Origin: Bacteroidota bacterium
Lineage (GTDB): Bacteria > Bacteroidota > Bacteroidia > J057
Direction of reading: 5' to 3'
DNA: 8,996 nt
Assembly (NCBI GenBank): GCA_004292985.1
Contig: RDXT01000567.1
Location: 1-8,996, forward strand
The position numbers and the translations under genes are program-made. The notes below the pieces were generated by a model. It was not told the origin of the DNA. It did no database searches and saw only the letters and a program-made list of their open reading frames with translations. This document shows positions 1 through 6,609 of this stretch, one piece after another. Each line of letters begins with the position of its first letter. Positions within the stretch are counted from its first letter, which is position 1.

Positions 1-3000
1 GGCATTGGCTGTCAGGGCTACAATCGCCGGGGGCGGGGAGCTATGCGCTGCCAGAATGTGCCCCGTCGCTTCGATTCCATCCATCACGGGCATCTGCATA
101 TCCATCAGGATCAACTGATAGGGCTTTTGCCGGGCCTTTTCGATGGCCATAGCGCCATTTTCGGCAAGGTCTGCCGCATGTCCCATGCGTTTCAGCATGC
201 GGAGCACCACTTGCTGGTTCACGACATTGTCTTCGACCACCAAAATACGCCTGTCCGGAGCTGTTGCTTCGGATATTTCCTCTGTTTTTTCGCTTTCCTG
301 CGCAGAAATGGTGCTGTTTTCAACCTGAGCGGTGTTTTCAAAGGCAATTCCCAGCAATTCGTCGAGTTGCTGCTGCCGGAAGGGCTTGCTGAGGAGCAGC
401 GGGTAGTTGGGACGCGAGCCTTCGCAGGCATCGAGGGTGTCGGCGGTGAGGATCACCGGACGGAAGCTATTCAGCTTCATGTGCACCAGCTCGCAGAGGC
501 TCATGTCTGGCAGGCGGTAGTCGGAGATCAGCAGGTCGGGCAGCCCCGCCTCCGCACGCGCGAGAATGTCTTGTCCATCGCCGACAAGTACCGCTTCGAT
601 TCCCCTGTAACTCAGCCATTTGCCCAGGATGCGAACTGTTTCCGGCTCCGCGTCCCGCAGCCATACGCGCTTGCCTGCCCAGGGGAGCGGCCTTGCTTCG
701 GGGAGCGCTTCGCTGGGCACCGCAGTACACCGGAGGCTGAAAGAGAAGGCAGAACCCTTACCCATTTCACTTTTTACCCCCACTTCGCCCCCCAGAAGCT
801 CTGCCAGGTGCCGGGTAATGGCCAGTCCGAGGCCCGTGCCGCCATATTTGCGGGTGGTAGAGACGTCTGCCTGGCTAAATGCCTCAAAAATAGACTCCAG
901 TTTGTCCTCCGGAATGCCAATGCCTGTATCTTTTACCGTAAAACGAAGGGAAATCTCCCCTTGTTCCGGTGCAGGGGCCTCTATCCGGCTGATATGGGTG
1001 ATGATTGTCCCTTTTTCGGTGAATTTCAGGGCATTTCCGATCAGATTGATCAGCATCTGACGGATTTTCACTTCATCTGAAATGATCTTTTCCGGCACAT
1101 CCGGGTCCGTTTCATAGAGCAGGGCCACTTCTTTTTCAGCGGCCTGCGCGCCAAAGAGGTTAAGCGCATCTTCAACCAGGGGAAAAAGCGAAAACTCGCG
1201 GACCTCGACTTCCACACTTCCCGACTCGATTTTGGAAAGGTCGAGTACGTTGTTGATGACACCGAGCAGGCTTTCGGCGCTTCGGGAGAGGGTTGTCAGG
1301 AGCTGGCGCTGGTCCTCATTCAGGGCAGTGCCTCCCAGGATCTGCGCGATACCAATGACGCCATTCATCGGGGTGCGGATTTCGTGGCTCATGTTGGCCA
1401 GAAAAGACGATTTGGCCATATTGGCATGTTCGGCAATTTCGCGGAGGCGTTTTTCTGCGACCGTCGCTTCCCGCAGTTGGGAGGTCCGCTCTTCGATGAT
1501 CTGCTCCAGGCGGCTCCGTTGTTGCTGGAGGCTGAAGGTGTAGAGATGGGTCATCAGAAAAATGCTGCATATCAGCCCGGCAAACAGCAGGCCAGATCCC
1601 CACCAGGTCATGTACCACCACTGCGATACGCGCAGCGGGAGGGTAACTGTCTGGCTCCAGATCTGTGTATTTCCCCGGCAGCGCACCTGTATTTCGTAGA
1701 AACCCGCAGGCAGGCGCTCCAGCAGAAGGCGGCCTTTTTCCAGCCGGGTCCAGGTGCTGTCTTTCCCTTTGACAAAGGCCCAGTATTCGGCCTGCTCCTG
1801 CGGGAAAGCAGGTGATGAAAAGAGGTAGCTGAGGAGGTCGCCAGGGAAAAAAGTGTGCCCGGCATGTATGTCTAATGTCTTGCCATTCAACTGAATAGAT
1901 TCGAGCTGGGGCGGAGGAGCTTCTGTCTCGGCGGGAAAGGAAGTCATCAGATTAACCCCGTTTGCGCTGCCCATCCAGAGGCGGTTGTCTTTGTCGAAAA
2001 AGAGTGCCCGGTAGCTGGTGACCCGCGAGCTGAGGCCCTGGGCAAGGTCATATTTCATGGTGGTTCCTCTATGGTATCTGAGCAGCCCCGTGCGGGTGCC
2101 AAGCCAGACCGAACCATCTTTGGACCGCTCCATGGCATAGACTTCATCTGTGTTCTCGGCCTGAGGTAAATGCATACGCCCGAGCCGCCCCTGAGATACC
2201 ACAAAAGCGCCTTTGGCAGTTCCTATATATAAGGTGTCATTTTCACCGAAAGCAAAATCCACTACGCCGCGCCGACCCGTGAGGTCCTCATCATGCGCGA
2301 TCGGAAAAGGCACAAAGCGGTCACTTTCAGGATCATAGCGGATTATATATTGATCCGACTCAGAAAGTCCGGCATACAAACGGCCCTGCGAATCCTCAGA
2401 AAAGGCGAAGGCCAAACCCGCAACTCCCTCCGTTTTTGTGTAAAGGGAGAGCTTACCTGCCGTATCTATCCGCATAATGAGGGGATATTCCTGAATGCCT
2501 CCCCAGACTTGCCCGTTTCGGTCCTTGTACAGGCCAACCGCACCTCTGTTGTGGGGAAAAGGGAAAAAACGACGCAACAGCTTTTCACCCTTACATACAA
2601 TCACTTCGCCGTCATCTTTAAACAGCCATACCTCTTCTCCCATAGCAAGCACCGAAAGGGTATATCCCTCTGTAAATGTGAAGATTTTCTGAAACTCCCA
2701 GTCCTTTCCTGCGGCTTTCCGGATATGAAAGAGGCTGTTGGCATTGCAGAAATAGGACTCTCCGGCAGTTGTATGGGCTATACTGTGGATGAACTTCCAT
2801 TCCAGGGCCGGAAAAAGAGGAAAAAAGAGCCGGTTTTGTACGAAAAAGATTCCCTGGTCGCGCGTAGCTACCCACAAATTACCATTCAGGTCAGTTGTGA
2901 GGCCCGTAATAACGCGCTCGCCGGGTTCTTTGATTTTGATGAGCGGGTAGGGGTGGCTTTTATCGGTAATCAGATAGACTCCCTTCGATTCGGTGCCCAC

Positions 3001-3810
3001 CCAGATCCAGCCCTCAGGGGTTTCATGGAGTGCGTGCACCGAAACGCCTTTCAGGTGGCTTTCCCGCACCTCGGCCTGGCCGTTTTTGTCAAAGTGCACC
3101 CGCAGGACACCATCCGACGTGCCCAGAACGATGTCGCCATTTTGGGCCCGGATCGCAGTGCGAACCGAAGGGAAACTGACCGGCACAGGAACCAGATCGC
3201 TTTGCCCCGGCACATAGCGCCAGCATTTCCCGCCAAGCCCGAAAATATAGAGGTCTCCCGATGCGTCTTCGGCTACGTAAGCCCGTGCAAATGAATAGTT
3301 GAGAGGCGTATTTAGCTGAAATTCACTCAGTTCGCCACGCGTATAGCGAAGCAATCCATAGGCCCCGCATATCCAGAGGCTGCTGTCCCGCTCATAATAA
3401 TACAAACTCCGGGGGAAGCGCAGATGAAAATCCGAGAAGGGAGGGTCGCGAAATAGGAACACTGTCCTTAGGATGAGGCTGTCTGCGCTGTGTTCTATCT
3501 CATATATACCTTCATCTGTGGCTGTAAACATCCGGCCGTTCCGGGTTTTGTGGATGGCCAGGACCTCTTCGGCGCTTTTGCCCACCGTCATGGTTTTCAT
3601 ACCCCCGCCCTTGATCTGGGTAATCCCTTTTTCAGATCCGGCGAGAATATTACCCTGAAGGTCTGTTCCGATGCTCCGGAATACATCTGTGGGAAGGTTT
3701 CCTGTTTCATGCACATAGTGCCGCACATAGAATTCAGGCTGTGCCTGCGCACTATGGCTGCTACAGATAAGCAAAAGCAGTCCCAGAAGGGGATAGCATC
3801 TTCGGAGCAT
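1..3810 (-). CDS. Hybrid sensor histidine kinase with periplasmic beta-propeller sensor, Y_Y_Y domain and two receiver domains (C-terminus cut by window edge)
   Basis: I translated this frame by hand: it is open for 1270 codons from the ATG at 3810 to base 1, so the protein continues beyond the window. The start is well bounded, because an in-frame TAA lies only 12 nt upstream and no earlier ATG exists. A signal peptide ends near residue 23 (AQA/Q). Residues about 30-640 carry repeated propeller motifs such as WIWVGT, NLWVAT, SVWLGT and RLWMGS. A Y_Y_Y-like domain spans about 655-728 and a transmembrane helix about 735-755. A linker follows, then HisKA with phosphoacceptor His809 in SHEIRTP. 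The HATPase shows N926 (N box), DTGIGIP from D961 and GGTGLGL at 990-996. Receiver 1 has D1097, T1122 and K1142, but its acidic pair is D1053-A1054. Receiver 2 has an intact ED pair, D1237 and T1267. By family it should sense an extracellular ligand and phosphorelay inside the cell; the ligand is unknown. An AraC-type output domain or Hpt could follow outside the window. It lies downstream of, and in the same direction as, the secreted-protein gene. Confidence 0.93.
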   Translation of the reverse strand, partial: MLRRCYPLLGLLLLICSSHSAQAQPEFYVRHYVHETGNLPTDVFRSIGTDLQGNILAGSEKGITQIKGGGMKTMTVGKSAEEVLAIHKTRNGRMFTATDEGIYEIEHSADSLILRTVFLFRDPPFSDFHLRFPRSLYYYERDSSLWICGAYGLLRYTRGELSEFQLNTPLNYSFARAYVAEDASGDLYIFGLGGKCWRYVPGQSDLVPVPVSFPSVRTAIRAQNGDIVLGTSDGVLRVHFDKNGQAEVRESHLKGVSVHALHETPEGWIWVGTESKGVYLITDKSHPYPLIKIKEPGERVITGLTTDLNGNLWVATRDQGIFFVQNRLFFPLFPALEWKFIHSIAHTTAGESYFCNANSLFHIRKAAGKDWEFQKIFTFTEGYTLSVLAMGEEVWLFKDDGEVIVCKGEKLLRRFFPFPHNRGAVGLYKDRNGQVWGGIQEYPLIMRIDTAGKLSLYTKTEGVAGLAFAFSEDSQGRLYAGLSESDQYIIRYDPESDRFVPFPIAHDEDLTGRRGVVDFAFGENDTLYIGTAKGAFVVSQGRLGRMHLPQAENTDEVYAMERSKDGSVWLGTRTGLLRYHRGTTMKYDLAQGLSSRVTSYRALFFDKDNRLWMGSANGVNLMTSFPAETEAPPPQLESIQLNGKTLDIHAGHTFFPGDLLSYLFSSPAFPQEQAEYWAFVKGKDSTWTRLEKGRLLLERLPAGFYEIQVRCRGNTQIWSQTVTLPLRVSQWWYMTWWGSGLLFAGLICSIFLMTHLYTFSLQQQRSRLEQIIEERTSQLREATVAEKRLREIAEHANMAKSSFLANMSHEIRTPMNGVIGIAQILGGTALNEDQRQLLTTLSRSAESLLGVINNVLDLSKIESGSVEVEVREFSLFPLVEDALNLFGAQAAEKEVALLYETDPDVPEKIISDEVKIRQMLINLIGNALKFTEKGTIITHISRIEAPAPEQGEISLRFTVKDTGIGIPEDKLESIFEAFSQADVSTTRKYGGTGLGLAITRHLAELLGGEVGVKSEMGKGSAFSFSLRCTAVPSEALPEARPLPWAGKRVWLRDAEPETVRILGKWLSYRGIEAVLVGDGQDILARAEAGLPDLLISDYRLPDMSLCELVHMKLNSFRPVILTADTLDACEGSRPNYPLLLSKPFRQQQLDELLGIAFENTAQVENSTISAQESEKTEEISEATAPDRRILVVEDNVVNQQVVLRMLKRMGHAADLAENGAMAIEKARQKPYQLILMDMQMPVMDGIEATGHILAAHSSPPPAIVALTANA

Positions 3811-3818
3811 GCAGGAGT

Positions 3819-3837
3819 AACCTTAAATTGAAAGGTT
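3819..3837 (-). other. Small leader hairpin just upstream of the sensor kinase start
   Basis: Perfect 6-bp arms AACCTT (3819-3824) and AAGGTT (3832-3837) enclose a 7-nt loop, 8 nt upstream of the kinase ATG on the minus strand. No Shine-Dalgarno sequence is visible here. The stem could affect ribosome access, but a stem this short can arise by chance in AT-rich DNA. Confidence 0.3.
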
Positions 3838-3852
3838 CAATATCTCATAATA

Positions 3853-3882
3853 CAAAGGATAAATGTCACCTAATTTTTGCAA
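3853..3882 (-). promoter_or_regulatory. Possible promoter of the sensor kinase gene
   Basis: On the minus strand a TTG (3882-3880) is followed after 18 nt by TATCCTTTG (3861-3853). This resembles the Bacteroidota pattern TTTG/TTG ... TAnnTTTG, but with one extra base inside the -7 element. Transcription would start about 35 nt before the ATG at 3810. The match is imperfect and the call rests on position as much as sequence. If it is real, the palindrome at 3856-3900 covers it almost completely. Confidence 0.25.
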
Positions 3883-3900
3883 TTAGCTAACATTTATCCT
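3856..3900. repeat. 45-bp interrupted palindrome between the secreted-protein gene and the kinase gene
   Basis: The outer arms AGGATAAATGT (3856-3866) and ACATTTATCCT (3890-3900) are perfect 11-bp complements. Inner arms TAATT (3871-3875) and AATTA (3881-3885) continue the symmetry around a 5-nt loop, TTTGC. Two of the four intervening positions also pair, giving 18 pairs out of 20. It starts 48 bp downstream of the secreted-protein stop and lies 46 bp upstream of the kinase start. It could act as a transcription terminator or attenuator between the two genes, although only a weak T-run (TTTGTATT) follows it on the minus strand. Alternatively it is a dyad operator over the kinase promoter. 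The palindrome is directly visible; its role is inferred. Confidence 0.6.
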
Positions 3901-3947
3901 GTTAATGGTATATTTGCTTATTCGTATTGTATCCGTTCGGGAGCTTG

Positions 3948-5612
3948 TTATTTCAGCACGGCTACACGCCCTTTGGCTACCTGCTCTCCGTCCTGCATGA
4001 TCCGTATGGCATACACACCGGCTGCGAGGGTGGATGGGGTTTTGAACGATTCGTTTTCTGCGACAAATGCGCCTGCCCAGATGACACGTCCGCTGATGTC
4101 AAAGACCTCAGCTTCAAGCGTCTGGCCGATCATTTCGGAAGGGATGCGGATGCCGGGAGCGGGCCGTCCTTCTTCTTCGCCCTGTTCGCGGCGGGTCTCG
4201 TCATATGAGCAATAGAGCGGATCGAACCAGAGGTCGCCGGGGACAAAGCTGATCCCGAACGAAGAGCCTCCCGGATCGAGCGTAACGCCGTCGGCTGCCC
4301 TGACGATGCCTGCAAGTGCACGCATGCGCAGCTCTTCGGAGCAACTTTCACCCTGAGAGGCAGTCTCGCCATTGGCAATGTCAGCGCGTGCTACCCATAC
4401 GGCCCTGTGGTTTACGCCTCCGTTGCGGAAGCGGGTGAAGTCGCCCGTAGCGATAAATGCACGCTCAGAAGGAAGGTAAAGCAGGTCGCTGACCGTTTCG
4501 CTGTAGGTATATTCGGCTGCGGAAAACACGCTGTAGGTCTGTGCCCAGTTGATGTCGCCGTTGCGGTTGTGGCTGCTGATAAAGGTGCGGCGCTCGCTGG
4601 CTGAGCCATAGTCGCCGCCGATCACGAAGCCGTCAAATGCGCCGGAAATACCCACCGCAGGCGCAATGGCCGTAGCGCGTCCGGTTCCGATGTCCCGCCA
4701 TTCATAGCTTTGGTAGGCCTGCACTTCGCCCCGCGCATCGAGGATGAGCAGGAAGGGCTTGCTGCCCGAACCTGTAGCCACATCGCCCGTAACGCCAATC
4801 AGTCCGTTGCTGCTCCAGGCGATGTCTCTGGCCTGAAAACCGGAGCGAAACAGCTCATATTGATTGGCCCATACCGGATTCATATCATTGTCGAGCTGCA
4901 TCACAAATGGCCGTGTCTGGCCGGCAGTATCGAGGTTGCCCAGGGCCAGGAAACCGCGTCCTGCGGGCAGGGTAATGATTTTTACCGGCTGGTCTGAGGT
5001 ATAGGTGCTGACGGTAGCTGCCTGAATGAAGTTTCCTTCGCTGTCATAGCGGCTGATCATGATCTGCGTGTTGGGCAGGCTGTTGCCATAAGGGCCTGAG
5101 ATGCCCAGCAGATTGCCATCGTCGTCTATGGCCACGGACTCAAATGCGTAGTTGGGCTGCATCTGGGACCAGCGCTGGCGGCCATCGCGGGCGAGAGAGG
5201 TGATTACCCGTTCGCTGCCTGCGCCCACGCTTCCATTCTGAATCGCCGCGCCGCCGATATAGAGGTTGCCATTGTTGTCGGTAGCCAGACCTGCTGCATA
5301 CAGCCCGTTGGTGCTGGTATTGAACATACTCTGATAGGAGAAGTGTCCGGTTTCAGCACCCAGCAGGTTCAGTTTCAGCACGAATGCCTGCGAAGCGAAA
5401 TTGGGTGACGGTTCTTTTACTTCGCCCAGCAGGGCGATTTCCTGGCCGTCCATATAAGGTGCCAGTTCGCGGGCGGATAAATGCAGCGGCGCAGGGAAGC
5501 GCAAATGGTCGTAATAGACCTTAAAACGCTGCGCGTAGGCGGATGTATGAAGAAGAGCAAAGGCCAGGGCGATCCAGAAGCGGAGAAAAAACGGGTGTAA
5601 CATCTGTTTCAT
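3948..5612 (-). CDS. Secreted T9SS type A sorting domain protein with propeller-like repeats
   Basis: The 554-residue protein begins with a signal peptide, probably cleaved after AYA at residue 27. The body (about 55-415) consists of beta-rich repeats of the delta-60/propeller kind, with recurring units such as D-N-NGNLYIGG (112-121), DDDGNLLG (163-170) and GFLALGNLD (220-228), and with aromatic/W positions spaced as in blades. Two cysteines, C424 and C468, lie in a linker and may pair. The C-terminus (about 497-554) fits the T9SS type A sorting domain: AEVFDISGRVIWAG, then LAAGVYAIRI, ending KGRVAVLK. It should therefore be exported through the Sec and T9SS routes to the cell surface or medium. 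The usual PNP motif at the start of this domain is not evident. The start is bounded by an in-frame TAA 21 nt upstream; M4 is an alternative. The biological function is unknown, with no catalytic motif recognised. It precedes the sensor kinase in the same orientation. Confidence 0.9.
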   Translation of the reverse strand: MKQMLHPFFLRFWIALAFALLHTSAYAQRFKVYYDHLRFPAPLHLSARELAPYMDGQEIALLGEVKEPSPNFASQAFVLKLNLLGAETGHFSYQSMFNTSTNGLYAAGLATDNNGNLYIGGAAIQNGSVGAGSERVITSLARDGRQRWSQMQPNYAFESVAIDDDGNLLGISGPYGNSLPNTQIMISRYDSEGNFIQAATVSTYTSDQPVKIITLPAGRGFLALGNLDTAGQTRPFVMQLDNDMNPVWANQYELFRSGFQARDIAWSSNGLIGVTGDVATGSGSKPFLLILDARGEVQAYQSYEWRDIGTGRATAIAPAVGISGAFDGFVIGGDYGSASERRTFISSHNRNGDINWAQTYSVFSAAEYTYSETVSDLLYLPSERAFIATGDFTRFRNGGVNHRAVWVARADIANGETASQGESCSEELRMRALAGIVRAADGVTLDPGGSSFGISFVPGDLWFDPLYCSYDETRREQGEEEGRPAPGIRIPSEMIGQTLEAEVFDISGRVIWAGAFVAENESFKTPSTLAAGVYAIRIMQDGEQVAKGRVAVLK

Positions 5613-5979
5613 ATCTGATAAGCTTGTTGCGTATTAATGCAAAATTCAGGATAATATAATAGATAAAAAATACATATATTTGAAATACATAACCATACCC
5701 CTTCCGGTAGAGATAAATCCTGCTTCGGACCCGCTTTTTTGCTTATTTTTTTGTCAAATACCTGATATTTAGCTTTTTGGATGATTCTACTTAAAGTAAT
5801 GCTTTAATTAAGGCAATGTTTTCCCACAAAGCCCGCCATTTTTCCTCCGGGCTTGCCATTTCGCGCCTCGGAGCTGGGAAATTCTGACAATTTTCTCCAC
5901 AAGTTCCCACTTTTCTCCCACCGGAAAAGAGCCATTTATGCACCAGTAAGCAAAAATAAATAGCATTAAGCTATATTTA
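5613..5979. other. Gene-free AT-rich spacer between divergent units
   Basis: I see no credible coding sequence here; the short frames have no recognisable domains. The region should hold the promoter of the leftward secreted-protein gene, but no full TTTG/TAnnTTTG pair was found for it. Visible elements are a 7-bp inverted repeat (AAGCCCG at 5829-5835 and CGGGCTT at 5848-5854, 12-nt loop), a TAnnTTTG-like box on the plus strand at 5675-5682 without a partner, a TATTTTTG on the minus strand at 5958-5951, and the inverted MraZ-like box cluster at 5896-5921 (listed separately). No RNA fold was recognised by eye. Confidence 0.6.
5896..5921 (-). promoter_or_regulatory. Second, inverted MraZ-box cluster
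   Basis: Read on the minus strand there are boxes GTGGG (5921-5917), GTGGG (5910-5906) and a degenerate GTGGA (5900-5896), spaced 11 and 10 bp. The stretch 5901-5921 repeats, on the opposite strand and with one extra A, the core of the mraZ-proximal operator at 6084-6103. It points toward the leftward secreted-protein gene, 284 bp from its start. The sequence identity is directly visible. Binding by MraZ is inferred from the known direct-repeat TGGGN recognition with 5-nt spacers described for E. coli MraZ. Confidence 0.6.
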
Positions 5980-6011
5980 TTTGCTTTTTATACCTGAGTA
6001 CGCTATGTTTG
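5980..6011 (+). promoter_or_regulatory. Predicted promoter of the mraZ-led dcw operon
   Basis: TTTG (5980-5983), a 20-nt spacer and TATGTTTG (6004-6011) match the Bacteroidota housekeeping promoter TTTG-N(17-23)-TAnnTTTG in every defined position. Transcription would begin around 6016-6018, leaving a leader of about 125 nt before the mraZ ATG at 6142. In that arrangement the three MraZ boxes at 6074-6098 lie inside the transcribed leader. A weaker alternative closer to the gene is TAGTTTTA at 6109-6116, which has no upstream partner. Confidence 0.6.
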
Positions 6012-6073
6012 TGTAGGGTAATGCTAAAAAACCCTTCACTATAAAAAATATTTGAAAAAAAATGAAAAATAAA

Positions 6074-6098
6074 GTGGGGAAAAGTGGGAGAAAGTGGG
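6074..6098 (+). promoter_or_regulatory. MraZ operator: three direct GTGGG boxes
   Basis: GTGGG occurs at 6074, 6084 and 6094, an exact 10-bp period, so each TGGGN is followed by a 5-nt spacer and all boxes lie on one face of the helix. This is the arrangement known for MraZ binding upstream of its own gene. The boxes are 44-68 bp before the mraZ start and probably mediate autoregulation of the dcw operon. Confidence 0.85.
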
Positions 6099-6119
6099 AA
6101 CTTCTTCGTAGTTTTACGT

Positions 6120-6138
6120 ATCGAAATATAAATTCGAT
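6120..6138 (+). other. Leader hairpin abutting the mraZ start codon
   Basis: Arms ATCGAA (6120-6125) and TTCGAT (6133-6138) are perfect complements around a 7-nt AT-only loop and end 3 nt before the mraZ ATG. No Shine-Dalgarno sequence is present, so initiation probably relies on the A/T-rich leader. The stem could modulate it, but at 6 bp it would be only weakly stable. Confidence 0.35.
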
Positions 6139-6141
6139 GGA

Positions 6142-6609
6142 ATGCACACACTGATCGGGGAATATGATTGCAAGCTGGACGCCAAAGGCAGATTTCTGAT
6201 GCCTGCGGGTCTTCGTAAGCAATTGCCTGAGGATCAGCAGGCTGACTTTGTGGTGAACCGTGGTCTGGACAAGTGTCTGGTGATGTACCCGATTCCGGTA
6301 TGGGAGCGCGAGCTTGCCCGGATTCAGTCCAAAAACCAGTATGTGAAGCGCAACCGCGACTTTACGCGCTTGTTTCTCAACGGTGCCACCCGTGTCGAGC
6401 TGGATGCCAGCGGGCGTGTGTTGCTTCCCCGGCGGCTGATGGAGTTTGCGGGCCTGGACAAGGACGTGATGCTCGTCGGCCAGATTGATAAAATCGAAAT
6501 CTGGGACCTCTCAGGCTACGAGCAGATGATGAATGATCCGGGTCTCGACCTGGAACAACTGGCCGAAGAAGTGATGCGGGGAGTGGACAATGATGATACG
6601 GATGACTGA
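6142..6609 (+). CDS. mraZ: Transcriptional regulator MraZ
   Basis: The 155-residue protein has the two tandem AbrB-like (SpoVT-AbrB swapped-hairpin) halves of the MraZ family, each with the conserved DxxxR signature: D13-R17 in LDAKGRF and D88-R92 in LDASGRV. The N-terminus IGEYDCKLDAKGR and the central KNQYVKRNRDFTRLFLNGA are typical, and the length is close to the usual 140-155. A very acidic tail (DNDDTDD) ends the protein. MraZ forms ring-shaped oligomers that bind repeated TGGGN sites and controls the dcw cluster, including its own gene; the matching boxes lie directly upstream here. The ATG at 6142 gives the canonical N-terminus and no Shine-Dalgarno sequence precedes it. The stop overlaps the rsmH start by one base (TGATG), so the two are probably translationally coupled. 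Confidence 0.97.
   Translation: MHTLIGEYDCKLDAKGRFLMPAGLRKQLPEDQQADFVVNRGLDKCLVMYPIPVWERELARIQSKNQYVKRNRDFTRLFLNGATRVELDASGRVLLPRRLMEFAGLDKDVMLVGQIDKIEIWDLSGYEQMMNDPGLDLEQLAEEVMRGVDNDDTDD

Noticed and set aside
43..1080. Plus-strand open frame of 345 codons over the kinase gene
   Set aside because: It is antisense to the HisKA/HATPase/receiver coding region, whose motifs are unmistakable, and its translation is low-complexity with no recognisable domain.
2293..3294. Plus-strand open frame of 333 codons
   Set aside because: It is antisense to the propeller sensor region of the kinase, with no start context or recognisable domain; a shadow of GC-skewed coding DNA.
5823..5827. Single GTGGG on the minus strand as a further MraZ box
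   Set aside because: It is a lone 5-mer, 94 bp from the next cluster and without periodic partners; expected by chance.
5829..5854. 7-bp inverted repeat as a terminator for either divergent gene
   Set aside because: It is upstream of both genes, has a 12-nt loop and no T-run, and no gene ends there.
5966..6222. Minus-strand small open frames (61 and 81 codons) in the spacer and mraZ 5' region
   Set aside because: They overlap the promoter, the operator and mraZ itself, and the translated sequence reflects AT-rich leader DNA (F/I/K-rich).
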